A program made the translations under genes and the position numbers. The notes below the pieces were generated by a model, which searched no databases, was not told the DNA's origin, and worked only from the letters and a program-made list of their open reading frames with translations. Of a stretch of DNA of 64,000 nucleotides, positions 8,674 to 16,522 are shown one piece after another. The stretch is from Salinimicrobium sp050750585 (lineage in GTDB: Bacteria > Bacteroidota > Bacteroidia > Flavobacteriales > Flavobacteriaceae), in NCBI RefSeq assembly GCF_050750585.1, contig NZ_JBOJLM010000012.1:1-64000 (forward strand). Reading direction: 5' to 3'. Each line of letters begins with the position of its first letter. Positions within the stretch are counted from its first letter, which is position 1.

Positions 8674-10569
8674 TCAGGCTTTCCGGAAAGCTACAATGAA
8701 CTCTGCTCCCTTACCGGGATGATTTTTGATATCCAGTGTAGCTTCATTAATTCCAAGAAAATGCTTGACCAGCATAAGGCCAATTCCGGTACCTGTTTCC
8801 ATACTCGTACCAATTTCTGAGATCATACGGTTATTAAATTTTTTGATCTCATTAATTTTCTCCTGTGATATTCCCTCTCCCCCGTCAAGTATGCTCATAA
8901 GCACAGTTTCTTCCTGCTCTTCAAAGCTGATGTTTATTTCTTTTCCCTCGCGGGTAAACTTTATGGCGTTTGACAATAAGTTGTGCAGAATTACACAAAT
9001 ATGACCGCGATCTACCATTACAGGGGGCAGGTCTTCAACTTGCTGCTGAATGAATTTGATGTTTTTACGTTTGGCAATGAGATAATAGGCCTTTATAATT
9101 TTTGCCGCCTTTTGCGGAAGGTCAACTTTTTCTATGTTCACTTTACTACCCTCCAGCTGTGAGTTGGCCCAATGCAGAAGGTTTTGCAACATTGAAGAAG
9201 TACCTGAAACCTGCACCAGCATTTCATCTAATAGAGATGCCTGCTCTTCTGGTGTAAAATCACCCGACTTAATAAGCCCCAGCAATTGCTCGAGAGAAGC
9301 CAATGGAGAACGCAGATCATGGGAAAGGATTGAAAAAAGCCGGTTTTTCGCCTCGTTCATTTCTGAAAGATCTTCATTTTGCTTAGAGATAAGACGATTT
9401 TGTTCAGAAATGGTCTGATTCTTATTCTGAAGTTGCGTAGTAAATTGCTCTTTTTGCCGAATGTTCTTTCTATATAAAATTGCCAGCACCAGCAACAATG
9501 AAACCGCAAGCACCAAAATCGCAAGAAAGATCCTGTTGGTAAAAAGCTGCTTCTCTACCGCTTCCTTTTCTGACTGCAGCTTTAGATTCTCTCCTTCTTT
9601 GCTCTCCAATTGCAGTAAATTTATGGCCCGCAGTTTATTTTGATTGTAGAGCGAATCACGGTATTGTTGATTTAATGACAAATACTCAAAGGCCTCAGCA
9701 GTCTTCCCCTGGCTTTGGTAAACACTTGATAAGATCCCGGTATTCCTTTCCAGGTCCCAAATAGATTGAAGGTCCCTGGCAAAAACAAGTGCTTTTTGAC
9801 CCATCTCTTCTGCCAGCTCATACTTTTCCTGTGCAGCGTAAACCTGGGCCAGTCCTGCATAAGTAAAAGATTTTTCCCAGTTATTAGGTTCGGTTTGATG
9901 GTTGAGTACCTTAAAATAAAATTCTATGGCCTTGTCGTAATTCCCACGGAAAAACTTGATTTGGGCAATTCGGTTTAATGCGAGGTGTTCTACATCTACA
10001 CGTCCTGCCTTTCGTGAAAGTTCCAGTGCCATTTGAAGGTTACCCAGCGCTTTTTCATATTCCTTTACTTCAATTTGTGAGATGGCAATATTGAGATAGG
10101 CAGGATTTGCTCTGGCAGGATCACCCGATTTATTATAAGCATCAATGGCCTCATTAAAAAGATTGATTGCTGCTCTATTCCTGTCAATTCCCTGCTGAAT
10201 TAACCCCTGCCCCACCAGGCTTTTTGCCACGGAGAGTTGATTTCCGGTTGCCTGATAGATCTCTAAGGCCTCCAGATAATACTGAAGAGAAAGGTCGTAG
10301 CTCCCTTTTACATAATAGGCATAGCCATAAGCATAGGCCACATCTGCCCTATCTTCAGGGTCATTGGATGCTGTAGCCAGAGCATCTGCTTTCTCAAGGA
10401 TTTTTAACGCTGTTGAAAAATCATTGTTAAGCATAGAAAACCCTTTGTCTACATAAAATGCAACAGAATCCTGTTCCTGTTGCCACTCAACATAAACTGA
10501 AGAATAAGCACTCGGAAAAAATAAAAGGGCAACAAAAAAACAGATATAATTACGCTTCAAAAATGGCAT
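8674..10569 (-). CDS. TPR-containing sensor histidine kinase
   Basis: Membrane sensor kinase of 631 residues. A signal peptide (PFLKRNYICFFVALLFFPS) is followed by a periplasmic TPR region to about residue 300 with repeated A-Y-G/A-x-A units. One membrane segment lies near residue 345 (FLAILVLAVSLLLVLAILY), then a coiled coil, a HisKA box with phospho-accepting His in FSILSHDLRSPLASLEQ, and a HATPase domain (NLLSNAIKFTREGKE; GTGIGLMLVKHFL). No receiver domain and no adjacent response regulator is seen. I chose the ATG at 10569; a TTG four codons upstream is possible. It lies 43 bp downstream of the HMG-CoA lyase gene on the same strand and may be cotranscribed with it. Confidence 0.93.
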   Translation of the reverse strand: MPFLKRNYICFFVALLFFPSAYSSVYVEWQQEQDSVAFYVDKGFSMLNNDFSTALKILEKADALATASNDPEDRADVAYAYGYAYYVKGSYDLSLQYYLEALEIYQATGNQLSVAKSLVGQGLIQQGIDRNRAAINLFNEAIDAYNKSGDPARANPAYLNIAISQIEVKEYEKALGNLQMALELSRKAGRVDVEHLALNRIAQIKFFRGNYDKAIEFYFKVLNHQTEPNNWEKSFTYAGLAQVYAAQEKYELAEEMGQKALVFARDLQSIWDLERNTGILSSVYQSQGKTAEAFEYLSLNQQYRDSLYNQNKLRAINLLQLESKEGENLKLQSEKEAVEKQLFTNRIFLAILVLAVSLLLVLAILYRKNIRQKEQFTTQLQNKNQTISEQNRLISKQNEDLSEMNEAKNRLFSILSHDLRSPLASLEQLLGLIKSGDFTPEEQASLLDEMLVQVSGTSSMLQNLLHWANSQLEGSKVNIEKVDLPQKAAKIIKAYYLIAKRKNIKFIQQQVEDLPPVMVDRGHICVILHNLLSNAIKFTREGKEINISFEEQEETVLMSILDGGEGISQEKINEIKKFNNRMISEIGTSMETGTGIGLMLVKHFLGINEATLDIKNHPGKGAEFIVAFRKA

Positions 10570-10612
10570 TTTAGAGTGCAATTATAGATATAAATTTTGA
10601 AACACCACTCTT

Positions 10613-11476
10613 CTAATGATAAGTTGAAAATATTTTTGTTGCTTCATTATGAGATGATTCAAAGCTCATCATCTTAACATTGGTATCATCTTTTTTAGAA
10701 GTGAAGTAAGACAGTAATTTTTCTGTAGGCATGTTTCCTGTAAGCTCGTCTTTTGCCATTGGGCAGCCACCAAATCCCTGTATCGCACCATCAAATCTTT
10801 TGCAACCCGATTTATAAGCCGCATCTACCTTCTCAAACCATTTTGCCGGGGTGGTATGAAGGTGTGCTCCAAATTCTATTTTTGGATACTTCGGAATTAA
10901 ATTTGAATACAGATAAGTGATAATATCGGGAGTAGAACTACCAATAGTGTCTGAGAGCGAGAGGATCTTTACACCCATTCCGGAGAGTTTTTCTGTCCAC
11001 TCCCCCACAATCTCGACATCCCACGGATCTCCGTAAGGGTTTCCAAATCCCATAGACAGGTATGCCACCACTTCTTTACCCGAAGCATCGGCGATATTGA
11101 GGATCTCATGCAGGGTTTCGACAGATTCGGCTATGGTCTTATGGGTATTTCGCATCTGGAAGTTTTCAGAAATCGAAAAAGGATAGCCTAAATAGTCTAT
11201 TTCAGGATGTTGAGAAGCATCCTGGGCACCCCGTGTATTCGCAACGATGGCCAGCAGCTTACTTTGTGTTCTCGAAAGATCGAGTTTAGATAAAACTTCG
11301 GCAGTATCGGCCATTTGAGGAATCGCTTTTGGAGAAACAAAACTTCCGAAGTCAATAGTGTCGAATCCGCAGCGCAACAAAGACTGAATGTACTGAACTT
11401 TCTTTTCTGTAGGAATGAAATTTTTAATTCCCTGCATAGCGTCTCGCGGACATTCAATAATTTTTAATTTCCCCAT
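10613..11476 (-). CDS. Hydroxymethylglutaryl-CoA lyase
   Basis: Cleaves HMG-CoA to acetyl-CoA and acetoacetate in leucine/ketone-body catabolism. The 287-residue TIM-barrel protein has the DRE-TIM signature at the N-terminus in a variant form, PRDAMQGI where most family members have PRDGLQ. The metal-binding histidines are in FGAHLHTTP, and the lyase motif is IQGFGGCPMAKDELTGNMPTE with the expected catalytic cysteine. The start is an ATG. A TATATTTG box ends only four bases before the ATG, so the transcript may be leaderless. Other HMGL-like enzymes are possible, but the GGCP...GN signature favours HMG-CoA lyase. Confidence 0.9.
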   Translation of the reverse strand: MGKLKIIECPRDAMQGIKNFIPTEKKVQYIQSLLRCGFDTIDFGSFVSPKAIPQMADTAEVLSKLDLSRTQSKLLAIVANTRGAQDASQHPEIDYLGYPFSISENFQMRNTHKTIAESVETLHEILNIADASGKEVVAYLSMGFGNPYGDPWDVEIVGEWTEKLSGMGVKILSLSDTIGSSTPDIITYLYSNLIPKYPKIEFGAHLHTTPAKWFEKVDAAYKSGCKRFDGAIQGFGGCPMAKDELTGNMPTEKLLSYFTSKKDDTNVKMMSFESSHNEATKIFSTYH

Positions 11477-11480
11477 GAGT

Positions 11481-11488
11481 CAAATATA
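11481..11488 (-). promoter_or_regulatory. Possible -7 box of the HMG-CoA lyase gene
   Basis: TATATTTG on the minus strand, four bases before the ATG at 11476. If used, transcription would start at or next to the start codon. Confidence 0.4.
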
Positions 11489-11545
11489 GAATTTAGTATT
11501 GAGATATGAGAATTGAGATTCTGAAGTAGGAAGTAGAAGTTTTTC
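11489..11545. repeat. Degenerate heptad array (GAGNNTT/TGAAGTA words)
   Basis: Seven-base words run through the gap: TAGTATT, GAGATAT, GAGAATT, GAGATTC, TGAAGTA, GGAAGTA. The rest of the gap up to the lysE stop at 11690 holds one inverted repeat (AAGAAGCTA ... TAGCTTCTT around 11618-11658) and nothing else recognisable. Confidence 0.5.
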
Positions 11546-11689
11546 GCCCTAAACTTGTTCCAGGTCTTATTTTGATGTTTACCCCGGCACCGATTACAAA
11601 TCTGCGCCATCTTATTACAAAGAAGCTAAGGGTTTACTGCTAAAGGCTAATAGCTTCTTATCAGCACTAACTACTTAATAATCTTTACT

Positions 11690-12307
11690 CTATACTAATA
11701 CAAACACACCAATCCCAACAAAAACCACCACCTGCACCCATTTAAAAATTTGGCCTGAAGCAGGGTGCTTTTGAAGATAGACAGAAATTTTTCCTGCCAA
11801 AATCGCGACGGCAGCGAAGATGAGGAAAGCCTGAAACATGAATAGAAACCCGAGAACATAGAACTGGTAAACAGTATTGCCTTGTGGATCCCAAAGGAAT
11901 CCCGGGAAAAAGGCGAGGAAAAAAATGGCAACTTTCGGATTTAAAACATTCATTAAAAATCCCCTTTTGAAGAGGGAAGTAAATTCCTTCTTTTGTTTGG
12001 CAGCTGGAGCTTTAACGTTTATTGTCGAATCGCTTTTGTAGACCTTCCAGGCCAGGTAGAACAAATATGCCGCTCCCAAAAGCCTGATCATTAAAAATAA
12101 ATTTTCGGACTGCTTTATTATTGCTGAAATCCCAAAAGCAACCAGGCTGGTGTGAATGATAATTCCGCTTATCAGGCCTAGGGCAGTAACAATCCCGTGT
12201 TTTTTCCCATTGGTCATTCCCTGGACCAATACATAAATAATATCCGGACCGGGAGAAAGGGTGAGCAGCACGGCAGCTGCAAGAAAAGCTATGAGTTCAC
12301 CCGCCAC
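11690..12307 (-). CDS. LysE-family amino-acid exporter
   Basis: Inner-membrane translocator of the LysE/RhtB family, 205 residues with about six hydrophobic segments, exporting amino acids or related small molecules. The family start is recognisable in ELIAFLAAAVLLTLSPGPDIIYVLVQG. The conserved LLGAAYLFYLAWKV and FLMNVLNPKVAIFFLAFFPGF segments follow. The substrate cannot be deduced. The start codon is GTG, whose G is also the last base of the pyrD stop TAG, so translation is probably coupled to pyrD. Confidence 0.9.
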   Translation of the reverse strand: MAGELIAFLAAAVLLTLSPGPDIIYVLVQGMTNGKKHGIVTALGLISGIIIHTSLVAFGISAIIKQSENLFLMIRLLGAAYLFYLAWKVYKSDSTINVKAPAAKQKKEFTSLFKRGFLMNVLNPKVAIFFLAFFPGFLWDPQGNTVYQFYVLGFLFMFQAFLIFAAVAILAGKISVYLQKHPASGQIFKWVQVVVFVGIGVFVLV

Positions 12308-13326
12308 TAGGAACGTGCTAGAATTGCCTGGTTGATCTTCTTCACTAACTGCGGCCCCTCATAGATAAAGCCGGTATAAAGCTGCACCAAAGCGGCCCCT
12401 GCCTCAAGTTTTTCAATAGCATCTTCGGGAGACATGATGCCTCCTACTCCAATAATTGGAAATGCTTTATTGCTTTTTTCTGAAAGAAAGCGAATAACCT
12501 CTGTTGCACGTTTTGTTAGGGGCTTTCCACTTAGCCCGCCGGTTTCATCTTTGTCTGATGAAGTGAGGTCTTCGCGGGAAATGGTGGTGTTGGTGGCTAT
12601 AACTCCTGCAATTCCGGTTTCTTTTATAATATCTATGATATCGAGGAGCTGGGAATCGGTAAGATCGGGTGCTATTTTAAGCAGGATTGGTTTCTGCACC
12701 GGGCGCTTTAAATTTTCCTGTTGCAGGGTGTTGAGTAACTTAGTTAGCGGTTCCTTATCCTGCAGCTCCCTTAAATTTGGAGTGTTTGGTGAACTTACAT
12801 TGATCACGAAATAATCTACCTGCTCAAAAAGGGCATAAAAGCAGATCAAATAATCATCAACAGCTTTTTCATTGGCCGTGACTTTATTTTTACCAATATT
12901 TCCGCCAATAAGAACTCCACTATTTTTTTTCAGTCTTTCTACCGCTTCTGTCACCCCTCCATTATTAAAGCCCATCCTGTTGATAATGGCTTTGTCTTCT
13001 TTTAGCCTGAAAAGCCTTTTTTTCTCATTTCCCGGTTGAGGTTTTGGCGTTAAGGTTCCTATTTCAATAAATCCGAAGCCAAAATTAGAAAGTTCTTTAT
13101 ACAGCTTTGCATCTTTATCAAACCCGGCGGCCAAACCTACAGGATTAGGAAATTTAATTCCGAAGACTTCCCGCTCCAGCTTTTTATCTTCAACTACAAA
13201 TTGTTTTCGAACAAGTTTTTGGCTTACGGGAAGAAGAAACAATTTCCGAAGAGCAGAAAAGGTGAAATAATGCACCTTCTCCGGATCAATATTGAAAAGC
13301 AGGGGCCGGATTATCTTTTGATACAT
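12307..13326 (-). CDS. pyrD: Dihydroorotate dehydrogenase (quinone), class 2
   Basis: Membrane-associated flavoenzyme of pyrimidine synthesis that oxidises dihydroorotate to orotate with quinone. The N-terminal amphipathic helix region (IIRPLLFNIDPEKVHYFTFSAL) is typical of class 2. The FMN/substrate motifs PVGLAAGFDKDAKLY, INRMGFNNGG and NVSSPNTPNLRELQ are present, with the catalytic serine region in SSPNTP. At 339 residues from the ATG at 13326 it has the usual length; a longer frame upstream lacks support. The downstream LysE gene overlaps by one base. A TAATTTTG box lies upstream at 13342-13349. Confidence 0.95.
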   Translation of the reverse strand: MYQKIIRPLLFNIDPEKVHYFTFSALRKLFLLPVSQKLVRKQFVVEDKKLEREVFGIKFPNPVGLAAGFDKDAKLYKELSNFGFGFIEIGTLTPKPQPGNEKKRLFRLKEDKAIINRMGFNNGGVTEAVERLKKNSGVLIGGNIGKNKVTANEKAVDDYLICFYALFEQVDYFVINVSSPNTPNLRELQDKEPLTKLLNTLQQENLKRPVQKPILLKIAPDLTDSQLLDIIDIIKETGIAGVIATNTTISREDLTSSDKDETGGLSGKPLTKRATEVIRFLSEKSNKAFPIIGVGGIMSPEDAIEKLEAGAALVQLYTGFIYEGPQLVKKINQAILARS

Positions 13327-13387
13327 GAAGTGGGTTTTGCACAAAATTAACACAAAGCTGCATAAAAAAGTATGAAAATAGAAAAGG

Positions 13388-13419
13388 TTTTGAACCTACT
13401 TTTTATATCGCTACTTTTG
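13388..13419 (+). promoter_or_regulatory. Promoter of pepT
   Basis: TTTTG at 13388-13392, then 19 bp, then TACTTTTG at 13412-13419: a full match to the Bacteroidota promoter consensus, 18 bp upstream of the pepT ATG. Confidence 0.8.
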
Positions 13420-13436
13420 GGAAAACTACCTTAAAA

Positions 13437-14678
13437 ATGACTAATAAGCAGCAAATCATTGACCGCTTTTTAAGCTATGTCAAGATAGATACTCAAAGTG
13501 ACGAAACAAGTGAATCAACTCCCAGCACAGAGAAACAGTGGGATTTAGCCAATAAATTAAAGGCCGAATTAGAGACCATGGGCATGCAGGAGGTGAGCAT
13601 AGATGAACATGCCTATGTAATGGCAACTTTACCTTCAAATGTAGAACATGATGTACCGGTAATAGGTTTTGTAGCTCATTTTGATACCACGCCCGACTTT
13701 TCGGGAACCAATGTTAATCCGCAGATCATCGAAAATTATGACGGAAAAAATATTATACTGAACAAGGAAAAAAACATCGTTCTATCACCCGAATATTTTG
13801 ATGACCTCTTACAATACGAAGGACAAACCATCATTACTACCGATGGTACCACCCTACTGGGCGCCGATGACAAAGCCGGAATTACAGAGATCATGGAAGC
13901 CATGAAGTATCTTATTGAACATCCTGAAATTCCACATGGGAAGATCCGGGTTTGTTTTACGCCCGATGAAGAAATTGGTCGCGGTGCACACAAATTTGAT
14001 GTGGAGAAATTTGGGGCAGAATGGGCGTATACTATGGACGGTAGCCAGGTTGGTGAACTGGAATACGAAAATTTCAATGCAGCCGGTGCCGTTGTGAAGG
14101 TAAGCGGAAAAAGCGTGCACCCGGGTTATGCCAAGGATAAAATGATAAACAGCATGTATATTGCTATGGATTTTATTAACTCCCTGCCACGCCTTGAGAC
14201 TCCTGAACATACTGAAGACAGACAGGGCTTTTTTCACCTCAACGCAATTGAAGGCGATGTGGAAGAAACCACGCTTCATTACATTATTCGCGACCATGAC
14301 CGGGAGCATTTTGAAGCCCGTAAGGAAATGATCAAAGATCTTGCGGCAGAGATATGCAGCCAATATGAAAGAGATTGTGTGACTGTAGAAGTAAAAGACC
14401 AGTACTACAACATGAGAGAGAAAGTAGAACCGGTGATGCATATTGTTGATATTGCCGAGGCTGCAATGAAAAAAGCAGATGTCACGCCAATCATCAAACC
14501 AATTCGTGGTGGTACCGATGGAGCTCAACTTAGCTTTAAAGGCCTTCCCTGCCCTAATATCTTTGCCGGTGGCCATAATTTCCACGGAAAATATGAATAT
14601 GTGCCGGTAGAAAGTATGCAGAAAGCGGTGGAAGTAATTGTACAAATAGCCGAACTTACAGCTGAAAAGTATAAGTAA
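13437..14678 (+). CDS. pepT: Peptidase T (tripeptide aminopeptidase)
   Basis: Cytoplasmic M20B zinc aminopeptidase that removes N-terminal residues from tripeptides. The 413-residue protein carries the di-zinc ligands in order: His in GFVAHFDTTPD, the bridging Asp in GADDKAG, Glu-Glu in TPDEEIGRG, Asp in YTMDGSQVG and the terminal His in GGHNFHGKYEYVP. RGGTDGAQLSFKGLPCPN is the usual substrate-binding region. E. coli PepT is about 408 residues, so this is full length. It is transcribed alone from a clear promoter and is followed by a GACCTCACAGG-type hairpin. Confidence 0.96.
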   Translation: MTNKQQIIDRFLSYVKIDTQSDETSESTPSTEKQWDLANKLKAELETMGMQEVSIDEHAYVMATLPSNVEHDVPVIGFVAHFDTTPDFSGTNVNPQIIENYDGKNIILNKEKNIVLSPEYFDDLLQYEGQTIITTDGTTLLGADDKAGITEIMEAMKYLIEHPEIPHGKIRVCFTPDEEIGRGAHKFDVEKFGAEWAYTMDGSQVGELEYENFNAAGAVVKVSGKSVHPGYAKDKMINSMYIAMDFINSLPRLETPEHTEDRQGFFHLNAIEGDVEETTLHYIIRDHDREHFEARKEMIKDLAAEICSQYERDCVTVEVKDQYYNMREKVEPVMHIVDIAEAAMKKADVTPIIKPIRGGTDGAQLSFKGLPCPNIFAGGHNFHGKYEYVPVESMQKAVEVIVQIAELTAEKYK

Positions 14679-14717
14679 AAGTCGGGATAAATTACAAATC
14701 CGCGCTAGCCGTAATAA

Positions 14718-14748
14718 GACCTCACAGGTTTCAAAAACCTGTGAGGTC
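14718..14748 (+). terminator. GACCTCACAGG hairpin after pepT
   Basis: A 31-bp inverted repeat beginning GACCTCACAGGTTT. An almost identical copy is at 21955-21985. It sits 40 bp after the pepT stop and probably acts as a terminator, though the following T tract is short. Confidence 0.65.
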
Positions 14749-14996
14749 TTCATTTAAAACCTGGTGAGTAATTGCAGCTCATTAATATACTACCCAATGG
14801 CAGTACTTGAAGAAAGTATTAAATTGGATGCACCCGGCCTATACAGTGAATGGCAAAGAAAGCAGTTTCAAAAGCTACATTTCACAATCACTCTTATAAA
14901 TCACCTCCCAAAAAGTCAACTTAATGCAGCTTTTCTATCCTCACAAATAAAAAACTTCTTTCGCGCAGGAGTTTATCGTCCCTCACATAATTTCAT

Positions 14997-15030
14997 AAAA
15001 AAACCTCTCAAAAAATTGAGAGGTTTTTTT
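14997..15030. terminator. Terminator downstream of tRNA-Thr
   Basis: Stem CCTCTCAA/TTGAGAGG flanked by A and T tracts on both sides. It is correctly placed to end the minus-strand tRNA transcript and could act in both directions. Confidence 0.8.
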
Positions 15031-15036
15031 ATCAAG

Positions 15037-15110
15037 AGCCGATGGAGGGACTCGAACCCACGACCTGCTGATTACAAATCAGCTGCTCTAGCCAGCTGAG
15101 CTACATCGGC
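15037..15110 (-). tRNA. tRNA-Thr(TGT)
   Basis: Full cloverleaf on the minus strand: acceptor GCCGATG/CATCGGC, D arm TAGCTCAGC, anticodon loop TTTGTAA (anticodon TGT) and T arm GGGTTCGAGTC. CCA is not encoded. It is identical to the copy at 35558-35631. It begins 10 bp after the stop of the 88-aa gene upstream and may be cotranscribed with it. Confidence 0.96.
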
Positions 15111-15120
15111 GAATGCTTTA

Positions 15121-15387
15121 CTATAAAGCGTTTATCTTTTCGACAAGGACTTTGGCTTTAACCTCAAATTCCTTCTCTATTCCTCTAAAATGTTGTTTTT
15201 TATTTTCAACATCTTTTTGGTTCATCTTTCCTATCAATTCGTCAAAATCTGATATTGCCTCATCGACAACTTTTTCAGATTTAGAAGGATCTTCATCAGG
15301 GTGGGTAATCTGGTGCAGATAAGCCGCCTCAATGATGTCTCCAAAGACGTAATTCATATCTCTCTTTAATGTTCTTCTATTCGCCAT
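15121..15387 (-). CDS. Conserved hypothetical protein, 88 aa
   Basis: Small, charged, helical protein starting MANRRTLKRDMNYVFGD. It is lysine- and glutamate-rich with no signal or membrane segment. I do not recognise a characterised family, though its length and composition are typical of conserved small proteins of this group. The ATG start and the separation of 10 bp from the downstream tRNA-Thr suggest one transcript carrying both. Function unknown. Confidence 0.75.
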   Translation of the reverse strand: MANRRTLKRDMNYVFGDIIEAAYLHQITHPDEDPSKSEKVVDEAISDFDELIGKMNQKDVENKKQHFRGIEKEFEVKAKVLVEKINAL

Positions 15388-15456
15388 CTTTCGCGTAATT
15401 TTTCAGGTGCGAATTTACACTATTTCTCAATTCAAAAAACAGTTTTTTACAAAAAA

Positions 15457-15867
15457 TTATTCTCCTTTGTAAGTAACGTAATTCCTGGGGGTTTCATATA
15501 AGGTCACTTCAAGGTCAAGATGTGGCTTCAGCTCTAATCGCAGCTTATGCCATATCACAATAGCAATATTTTCGGCAGTGGGATTTAAGTCTTTGAATTC
15601 GGGAACTTCGACGTTGAGGTTCTTATGATCAAAAGGCACTTCGATCTTCTCATAGATCAATTCTTTCAAATTCTTGAGATCCATAACAAAACCTGTTCCC
15701 TGATTGATCTCTCCCGTAACAGCCACCACCAATTCATAATTGTGACCGTGATAGTGCGGATTGCTGCACTTACCAAAGACACGGCGGTTCTTCTCATCAT
15801 CCCAGTCTTTTCTATGCAGCCTGTGCGCCGCATTAAAATGCGCCTTCCTGTTTACCGTTACTCTCAT
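15457..15867 (-). CDS. 6-pyruvoyl-tetrahydropterin synthase / QueD family enzyme
   Basis: A 136-residue T-fold enzyme acting on dihydroneopterin triphosphate, either a 6-carboxytetrahydropterin synthase (QueD, queuosine route) or a PTPS. Zinc-binding histidines are visible in FNAAHRLHR and NPHYHGHNYEL; the putative catalytic cysteine is in GKCSNPHYHGH. The spacer between the first His and the Cys is eukaryotic-PTPS-like. The gene overlaps the upstream idi gene by four bases (ATGA), so the two are translated together. No other queuosine genes are nearby, leaving the exact reaction open. Confidence 0.88.
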   Translation of the reverse strand: MRVTVNRKAHFNAAHRLHRKDWDDEKNRRVFGKCSNPHYHGHNYELVVAVTGEINQGTGFVMDLKNLKELIYEKIEVPFDHKNLNVEVPEFKDLNPTAENIAIVIWHKLRLELKPHLDLEVTLYETPRNYVTYKGE

Positions 15868-16382
15868 TGCTGGATGTGCTTGTAGTATTTATCAAAAATA
15901 ATTTTAAACCAGGCCGTATAAATTTCGGGGTTGTCTTTCATATCCTTCTTCAAATCTTCAAGGGACACCCATTTGTAGGCATGTGCTTCTTCAGGATTTA
16001 AATTTGGTTCCTCGTTATAATACCCCACGAGAATATGATCAAATTCATGTTCGGTAAGACCATTGTCAAAAGGGGCTTTGTAAATAAAAGAAACAGTGTC
16101 TTTTAATTCTGTCGAAAACCCCATCTCTTCCTGTAAACGCCGCTTTCCTGCTTCAATATTACTTTCTCCTTCTCTCTGGTGGCTGCAACAGGTATTGGTC
16201 CAAAGGCCGGGAGAATGATATTTACCCAATGCCCGCTGCTGTATCATGAGCTCGTTCTTGTTATTAAAGACAAAGACCGAAAATGCCCTATGCAGCAAAG
16301 CTTTTTCATGAGCTTCCATCTTTGGCATGAGCCCAATTTGCTCATCTTTTTCATTCACCAGGATCACTTGTTCTTCTTTCAT
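15864..16382 (-). CDS. idi: Isopentenyl-diphosphate delta-isomerase, type I
   Basis: Interconverts IPP and DMAPP for isoprenoid synthesis. The 172-residue protein is a Nudix-fold IDI: metal and catalytic residues lie in LWTNTCCSHQREGES (active-site Cys), in RRLQEEMGF, and in the C-terminal EEAHAYKWVSLEDL. The start is an ATG with a TACATTTG -7-like box at 16399-16406. It forms a two-gene operon with the PTPS/QueD enzyme, which overlaps its stop. Confidence 0.95.
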   Translation of the reverse strand: MKEEQVILVNEKDEQIGLMPKMEAHEKALLHRAFSVFVFNNKNELMIQQRALGKYHSPGLWTNTCCSHQREGESNIEAGKRRLQEEMGFSTELKDTVSFIYKAPFDNGLTEHEFDHILVGYYNEEPNLNPEEAHAYKWVSLEDLKKDMKDNPEIYTAWFKIIFDKYYKHIQQ

Positions 16383-16497
16383 TGCAAAATTTGAGCTTCA
16401 AATGTACAAAATCAGTCGGGAAATCCATTTTTTTCAGACTTCAGAAAAGAAGTAAAACGAGTGAAGGCGTATAGCATTAATTTCACGATCAAATAAT

Positions 16498-16505
16498 TAT
16501 CTTTG
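16498..16505 (+). promoter_or_regulatory. Possible -7 box of prfC
   Basis: TATCTTTG, 17 bp upstream of the prfC ATG, matches TAnnTTTG; there is no clear -33 TTG. Confidence 0.45.
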
Positions 16506-16522
16506 CAGCCTTAAATACAAGT

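Larger units (their letters stand above)
14679..15036. other. Gene-poor stretch between pepT and tRNA-Thr
   Basis: Contains two hairpins (14718-14748 and 14997-15030). A 111-codon frame at 14764-15099 runs into the antisense of the tRNA and has no recognisable protein features, so I do not call it. No other feature is seen. Confidence 0.6.

Noticed and set aside
14764..15099. 111-codon protein-coding frame before tRNA-Thr
   Set aside because: Its C-terminus is the antisense translation of the tRNA, and the rest has no protein features; it overlaps two hairpins.
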